Part shown: positions 60,572 through 64,000 of the stretch, piece after piece
Position numbering within the stretch: the stretch's first letter is position 1
Layout of the letters: every line of letters starts with the position of its first letter
Source of the DNA: Hyphomicrobiales bacterium
GTDB taxonomy: Bacteria > Pseudomonadota > Alphaproteobacteria > Rhizobiales > Rhizobiaceae
Length of the DNA stretch: 64,000 nucleotides
Direction: 5' to 3'
Assembly: GCA_900465675.1 (NCBI GenBank)
Contig: UBJR01000014.1
Location: 1-64,000, forward strand
Made by a program: the position numbers and the translations under genes
The notes under the pieces: generated by a model
What the model was told of the DNA's origin: nothing
The model's database searches: none
The model's input: only the letters and a program-made list of their open reading frames with translations

Positions 60572-61537
60572 ATGACATCCAAGCTTGACCAACTCCGCGA
60601 GATAACCACGGTGGTTGCCGATACCGGCGACATCGAGGCCGTGGCGCGCCTGAAGCCCGTCGATTGCACGACTAACCCGAGCATCGTTCTGAAGGCACTC
60701 GGCACGCCGATGTTTGCCGATGCGATCAAGGAAGGTGTTGCCTGGGGCAAGAAGCAGGGCGGCAATGCCGAGGCTGTTTCGGCCGCCGTTGCCGATCGCC
60801 TGGCGATCTCCGTTGGTGCCGCGCTCTCGAAGCTGGTGCCTGGCCGCGTCTCGACGGAAGTCGATGCCGACCTTTCCTTCGATACCAAGGCTTCGATCGA
60901 CAAGGCTCACAGCATCATCGCCGGCTACAAGGAACGTGGCATCGAGAAGGACCGTATCCTGATCAAGCTCGCATCCACCTGGGAAGGCATCCGCGCTGCC
61001 GAAGTGCTGCAGAAGGAAGGCATCGACTGCAACCTGACGCTGCTCTTCTCGAAGGCACAGGCCGTCGCCTGCGCTGACGCCAAGGTGTTCCTGATCTCGC
61101 CCTTCGTCGGCCGTATTCTCGACTGGTACAAGAAGTCGACGGGCAAGGATTACACGCCTGAGGAAGATCCGGGCGTGGTCTCCGTTCGCGATATCTACAA
61201 CTACTACAAGGCCAACGACATCAAGACGATCGTCATGGGTGCCTCGTTCCGCAGCGCCGGTGAAATCGAAGCGCTGGCCGGTTGCGATCGCCTGACGATT
61301 GCGCCGAACCTGCTCGATGAACTGTCGAACGACCAGGGCAAGCTCGAGCGCAAGCTGTCGCCGGAGACGGTGAAGCCGGCTGCGAAGATCAGCGTCGATG
61401 AAAAGACGTTCCGCTGGATGATGAACGAAGATGCGATGGCGACCGAAAAGCTCGCCGAAGGCATCCGCGCGTTCGCCAAGGATCTCGGCACGCTGCGCGG
61501 CATGGTGCAGAAGGAACTGCAGCTCGCTGCTGCCTAA
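60572..61537 (+). CDS. tal: Transaldolase
   Basis: A 321-residue TalB-type enzyme transferring dihydroxyacetone between sugar phosphates in the non-oxidative pentose phosphate pathway. The N-terminal TTNPSIVLKA motif, the Schiff-base Lys in RILIKLASTWEGI, and NLTLLFSKAQAVACADA, SPFVGRILDW and IMGASFRSAGEI are as in subfamily 1. AAAGGA precedes the ATG. Strong adaptation to frequent codons suggests high expression. A classic terminator follows. Confidence 0.95.
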   Translation: MTSKLDQLREITTVVADTGDIEAVARLKPVDCTTNPSIVLKALGTPMFADAIKEGVAWGKKQGGNAEAVSAAVADRLAISVGAALSKLVPGRVSTEVDADLSFDTKASIDKAHSIIAGYKERGIEKDRILIKLASTWEGIRAAEVLQKEGIDCNLTLLFSKAQAVACADAKVFLISPFVGRILDWYKKSTGKDYTPEEDPGVVSVRDIYNYYKANDIKTIVMGASFRSAGEIEALAGCDRLTIAPNLLDELSNDQGKLERKLSPETVKPAAKISVDEKTFRWMMNEDAMATEKLAEGIRAFAKDLGTLRGMVQKELQLAAA

Positions 61538-61556
61538 GGCCTTTACACAAGTCCTT

Positions 61557-61593
61557 GAAAAGGCCCGGACGCCGATGGTGTCCGGGCCTTTTT
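61557..61593 (+). terminator. Intrinsic terminator after transaldolase
   Basis: AAAAGGCCCGGAC and GTCCGGGCCTTTT form a perfect stem around an eight-base loop and run into TTTTT. It is the clearest Rho-independent terminator in the window. Confidence 0.9.
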
Positions 61594-61630
61594 CATGTTT
61601 CATATCATCAGCTGAGACGGGAGAAGCGGA

Positions 61631-62296
61631 ATGGCAGGCGGGAAGCGCTCCGGGTTTATGAGCTACGCAATCAGGCATGGCAGTTTCATCATCGCTTTCG
61701 CTGCCGGGTTTGCTGTGTTCCTGCTGCTGACGTCCCGCGACGTGAATGCCAAGAATGTGCTGGTCGGCTGGAATGTGACAGCGATCGTCTTCATCGTGAT
61801 AAGCTGGCGCAAGATGCTGCGGGCGACCGTTTCCGATATTCGCCGCCGCTCCGAAGACCTCGATTTTTCCGATACGTTCGTACTGTTCCTGTCGATCGCC
61901 GCCGCCGTTGCGAGCATTGCCGGTATCGGTCTCGAGCTGCATTCAGTCAAGGACGCGCCGGCCGATGTGGCGCTGGGACGGGCCATGGCGGCGATCGTCA
62001 CCATCCTGATTTCCTGGGTTTTCCTGCACACGCTCTTCACGATCCACTATGCCCACCGTTTTTATGGCGGGCGGGACAAGGCTGAAGGTCTGGTTTTTCC
62101 AGACAAGATAGAGGAGCCCATCTATTGGGACTTCCTCTATTTCTCCTTCACCATCGGTGTCGCCGCACAGACGGCCGATATCGGCCTGTCGTCGCGCACG
62201 ATGCGCAAGATCGCGCTGCTGCATGCCGTGCTGTCGTTTCTCTTCAACACGACAATCCTGGCGCTGGCGATCAATGTCGGGGCGAGCCTGCTCTGA
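61631..62296 (+). CDS. DUF1345-family membrane protein
   Basis: A 221-residue integral membrane protein with about five spans (HGSFIIAFAAGFAVFLLL, GWNVTAIVFIVISW, FVLFLSIAAAVASIAGIG, AAIVTILISWVFLHTLFTI, and one at the C-terminus). The DUF1345 motif region YAHRFYGG, and YWDFLYFSFTIGVAAQTAD, is clear. Function is unknown; it is transcribed on its own after the transaldolase terminator. Confidence 0.8.
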   Translation: MAGGKRSGFMSYAIRHGSFIIAFAAGFAVFLLLTSRDVNAKNVLVGWNVTAIVFIVISWRKMLRATVSDIRRRSEDLDFSDTFVLFLSIAAAVASIAGIGLELHSVKDAPADVALGRAMAAIVTILISWVFLHTLFTIHYAHRFYGGRDKAEGLVFPDKIEEPIYWDFLYFSFTIGVAAQTADIGLSSRTMRKIALLHAVLSFLFNTTILALAINVGASLL

Positions 62297-62311
62297 GGCT
62301 CGCCGCTTTTT
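62281..62311 (+). terminator. Terminator overlapping the DUF1345 stop codon
   Basis: GGCGAGCCT and AGGCTCGCC form a perfect 9-bp stem around the last codons and stop, followed by GCTTTTT. It ends the message at the edge of the convergent UPF0391 gene. Confidence 0.75.
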
Positions 62312-62314
62312 GCG

Positions 62315-62488
62315 CTAGAGGATCGCCTGTCCCGCCATCAGTGCAAGGACGAGGAAGATCAGGAAGATCACCAGGGCGATGCCGAAGAGGACGCGCGCGA
62401 TCGTCGCGGTCGCAGCGGATATGCCCGAGAAGCCGAAGAAGCCGGCGATCAGCGAAATGACGAAAAATATGAGAGCCCACTTAAGCAT
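62315..62488 (-). CDS. UPF0391/DUF1328 small membrane protein
   Basis: A 57-residue protein with two short hydrophobic segments (LIFFVISLIAGFFGFSG and ARVLFGIALVIFLIFLVLAL). The sequence is typical of the DUF1328 family (YtjA-like), small stress-associated membrane proteins of unknown mechanism. The ATG at 62488 follows GGAGG-like GAGGAAACCTCC context. A near-consensus EcfG-type promoter lies 32 bp upstream, which suggests general-stress induction. Confidence 0.8.
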   Translation of the reverse strand: MLKWALIFFVISLIAGFFGFSGISAATATIARVLFGIALVIFLIFLVLALMAGQAIL

Positions 62489-62519
62489 GGAGGTTTCCTC
62501 TGTGTTGGACGCAGAAGAA

Positions 62520-62544
62520 GACGCGGAAGACGGCAATTTGTTCC
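62520..62544 (-). promoter_or_regulatory. Near-consensus EcfG-type promoter for the UPF0391 gene
   Basis: On the minus strand GGAAC (62544-62540) is followed after 16 bases by CGTC (62523-62520), one mismatch from GGAAC-N16-CGTT. The distance to the start codon is suitable (32 bp). Confidence 0.5.
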
Positions 62545-62763
62545 CGTCGCATAATAAAATCGATTGAAATAACAGGCGATTTTCCAATCTGCCTTCATCG
62601 GCCGGTCGCAGGGCTTTTCAACCGGGCCTTGATCTGTTTCAAACTTTTTCTAGGAAGAGCCCCCAATTCCTAAGGGTCACGATCTGCCGCGTATCTGCGC
62701 TGCAGGCGCGCTGAAGGCGTGGGGATTTTCTCATCGATTTGCCCCATCGACGAAAGTGCCTTG

Positions 62764-63396
62764 ATGTCCTCCTTCTTTGATCCCGCCGTCATTTCCATCT
62801 ATCTCGAAGTCATCATGATCAACATCATCCTCTCCGGGGATAATGTGATTGTCATCGGCATGGCGGCGGCGGGTCTGGCGCCGGAGCTGCGCGGCAAGGC
62901 GATCGTCGCAGGCATTGCCGCAGCTGCGGTGATCCGCATCGTCTTCGCCGTCATCGCCGCCGAACTGCTCGTCATCAAGGGGATCAACCTGATCGGCGGC
63001 TTCCTGCTGCTCTGGATCTGCTGGACGATGTTCAAGGAACTTCGGGAGGCGGGCGAAGAAGAGGGTGGAGATGACGCGGCCGGGCATCATGCGCACAAGC
63101 CGAAGCTTCTGCGTCAGGCGATCGGGCAGATCATCTTCGCCGATCTCTCGATGTCGCTCGATAACGTTCTGGCGGTGGCGGGTGCCGCGAAATCGAACAT
63201 GACGGCGCTGGTTTTCGGCCTCATTCTCTCGGTCGTTCTCATGGGCGTCGCCTCGAATTTCGTCGCCAAGCTGCTCAGCCGCTTCCGCTGGATCGGCTGG
63301 ATCGGTCTTGCCATCATCGTCTATGTGGCGCTCGACATGATCTGGGAAGGCGGCTGGGAGCTATGGGCGCTCTATGGTGCCCAGGTGGTCACCTAA
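62764..63396 (+). CDS. TerC-family membrane protein (YjbE-like)
   Basis: A 210-residue TerC/Alx relative with seven spans. The acidic membrane motifs LSGDNVIVIGMAA and DLSMSLDNVLAVAGAA are the family signatures, linked to manganese or calcium export. The loop at about 98-115 is acidic and His-rich (EEEGGDDAAGHHAHKP), plausible for metal binding. The ATG at 62764 matches the family start; a longer in-frame reading from 62719 lacks conservation. It overlaps the convergent regulator gene by four bases. Confidence 0.8.
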   Translation: MSSFFDPAVISIYLEVIMINIILSGDNVIVIGMAAAGLAPELRGKAIVAGIAAAAVIRIVFAVIAAELLVIKGINLIGGFLLLWICWTMFKELREAGEEEGGDDAAGHHAHKPKLLRQAIGQIIFADLSMSLDNVLAVAGAAKSNMTALVFGLILSVVLMGVASNFVAKLLSRFRWIGWIGLAIIVYVALDMIWEGGWELWALYGAQVVT

Positions 63397-64000
63397 GACT
63401 TCAGACCTGAGAGCAGGGCGATCAGCTGCGCCTGCCTTTGAGTGCCCGTCTTGGCGAGTACGCGTTTGACGTAGCCGCGCGCCGTTTCATATTGCAGTCC
63501 GCAAATGGTGGCGATTTCTCGCGGCGAGGAGCCGTCAAGCAGCAGCTTTGCCACCGTGCCTTCCTGCGGCGTCAGCGCAAAGGTGCTGCGCAGCAGCTCA
63601 ATGCTCGGCCCTTCGCGTTCTGCGAGGTCGGTGATCAGGACGACAACGCTGGAATGGGCAAAGAGGTCTGCGGCGAGACCCTGAAGCTTCTGGACGCGGG
63701 CGACCAGCGGCGGCTTTCCGGTTCGGGATATGCGGACAGACGGAAGATCGATGAACAGCGCGCCATCGGCCGCCGACAGGACCTGCCGCTGCAGCTGCGC
63801 CGCCTCGCTCTGTTTTACCGAGAAGAACTCGCCGCCTGCGACGCGGACTTCGTCATCGAGCAGCTTTTCGGCTCGGCTGTTGAGATAGGTGATCCGGCCC
63901 TTGCGGTCGAAGAAGATTGCTGCGGCGGCAGTGAGGTCGAAGGCGTCTCCCATGCCGCCGACCTTTGCCGCATCAAGGGTCCGGACGATCTCCGCGGCGG
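63393..64000 (-). CDS. LuxR-type HTH regulator with PAS-like region, partial
   Basis: The C-terminal part of a regulator; the frame stays open to the window edge, so the N-terminus is missing (an internal ATG at 63953 is possible but sits within conserved-looking sequence). A PAS-like stretch (AAAAIFFDRKGRITYLNSRA) is followed by a LuxR/GerE HTH (FALTPQEGTVAKLLLDGSSP, REIATICGLQYETARGYVKR). No acyl-homoserine-lactone domain is visible. Its target and signal are unknown. Confidence 0.75.
   Translation of the reverse strand, partial: AAEIVRTLDAAKVGGMGDAFDLTAAAAIFFDRKGRITYLNSRAEKLLDDEVRVAGGEFFSVKQSEAAQLQRQVLSAADGALFIDLPSVRISRTGKPPLVARVQKLQGLAADLFAHSSVVVLITDLAEREGPSIELLRSTFALTPQEGTVAKLLLDGSSPREIATICGLQYETARGYVKRVLAKTGTQRQAQLIALLSGLKS

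Noticed and set aside
62640..62763. Possible yybP-ykoY (manganese) riboswitch before the TerC-like gene
   Set aside because: TerC relatives often carry it, but I cannot find the conserved core in this leader. An Infernal search with the Rfam model would decide.
1..64000. tRNA, rRNA, CRISPR, prophage or insertion sequence
   Set aside because: No cloverleaf-like gene, spaced direct repeats, integrase, transposase or terminal repeats were recognised on reading either strand.

Overview
The window is chromosome-like DNA from an alphaproteobacterium of the Rhizobium/Agrobacterium group. Three things point there: GC-rich coding with typical rhizobial protein families, several multi-gene ABC sugar-uptake operons with adjacent regulators, and two copies of an intergenic palindrome that looks like RIME1. 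I see no rRNA, tRNA, CRISPR array, prophage or insertion sequence. Genes are dense; most gaps are promoters, hairpins or palindromic repeats.

Layout. 1-2.7 kb: partial glutaryl-CoA dehydrogenase, a divergent LysR regulator and a hydroxypyruvate-isomerase-like protein. 2.8-6.2 kb: a phospholipase-D/cardiolipin-synthase-like protein, a YbhN-like membrane protein and a YbhP-like phosphodiesterase. These are the three families of the E. coli clsB-ybhP-ybhN cluster, rearranged here, with two sequences matching general-stress EcfG (RpoE2-type) promoters. 6.2-11.9 kb: LacI regulator and a glucose-type (Gts-like) ABC operon. 11.9-21.9 kb: a divergent locus with Gfo/Idh oxidoreductase, LacI regulator and family-2 glycosidase leftwards, and a second sugar ABC transporter, ThuA-like protein and an HTH-only RpiR mini-protein rightwards. 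21.9-26.3 kb: lactonase (SMP-30), SDR and PhyH-type dioxygenase in one leftward operon, opposite a third LacI regulator. 26.4-27.6 kb: class III nucleotide cyclase.

27.6-35.0 kb is a galactose/arabinose locus: galactonate dehydratase, FCD-GntR regulator, AraFGH-type transporter, aldose 1-epimerase and sugar dehydrogenase. It can supply uptake plus the first oxidative steps of the De Ley-Doudoroff route; kinase and aldolase must lie elsewhere. 35.1-40.7 kb: OsmC, then TetR with an MFP-RND efflux pump. 40.7-44.5 kb: ROK sugar kinase, OmpR-type two-component pair and ExoD-like membrane protein. 44.7-54.7 kb: polyol operon (SorC regulator, SmoEFGK transporter, mannitol dehydrogenase, HAD phosphatase, FGGY kinase) closed by a convergent RpiR regulator. 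54.9-64 kb: housekeeping and small membrane proteins, including Nth, an AraC-MGMT repair protein, transaldolase, UPF0391 and TerC, and a truncated LuxR-type regulator at the edge.

The main theme is carbohydrate scavenging with one local regulator per operon. In all four ABC operons a hairpin follows the binding-protein gene, consistent with making binding protein in excess over permease. Palindromic candidate operators lie beside most regulators. The least explained part is 11.9-26.3 kb, where oxidoreductases, ThuA, a glycosidase, a lactonase and an Fe(II)/2-oxoglutarate oxygenase cluster together and suggest an oxidative glycoside or sugar-derivative pathway whose substrate I cannot name. 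All functional calls are from reading the sequence; no database search was run.
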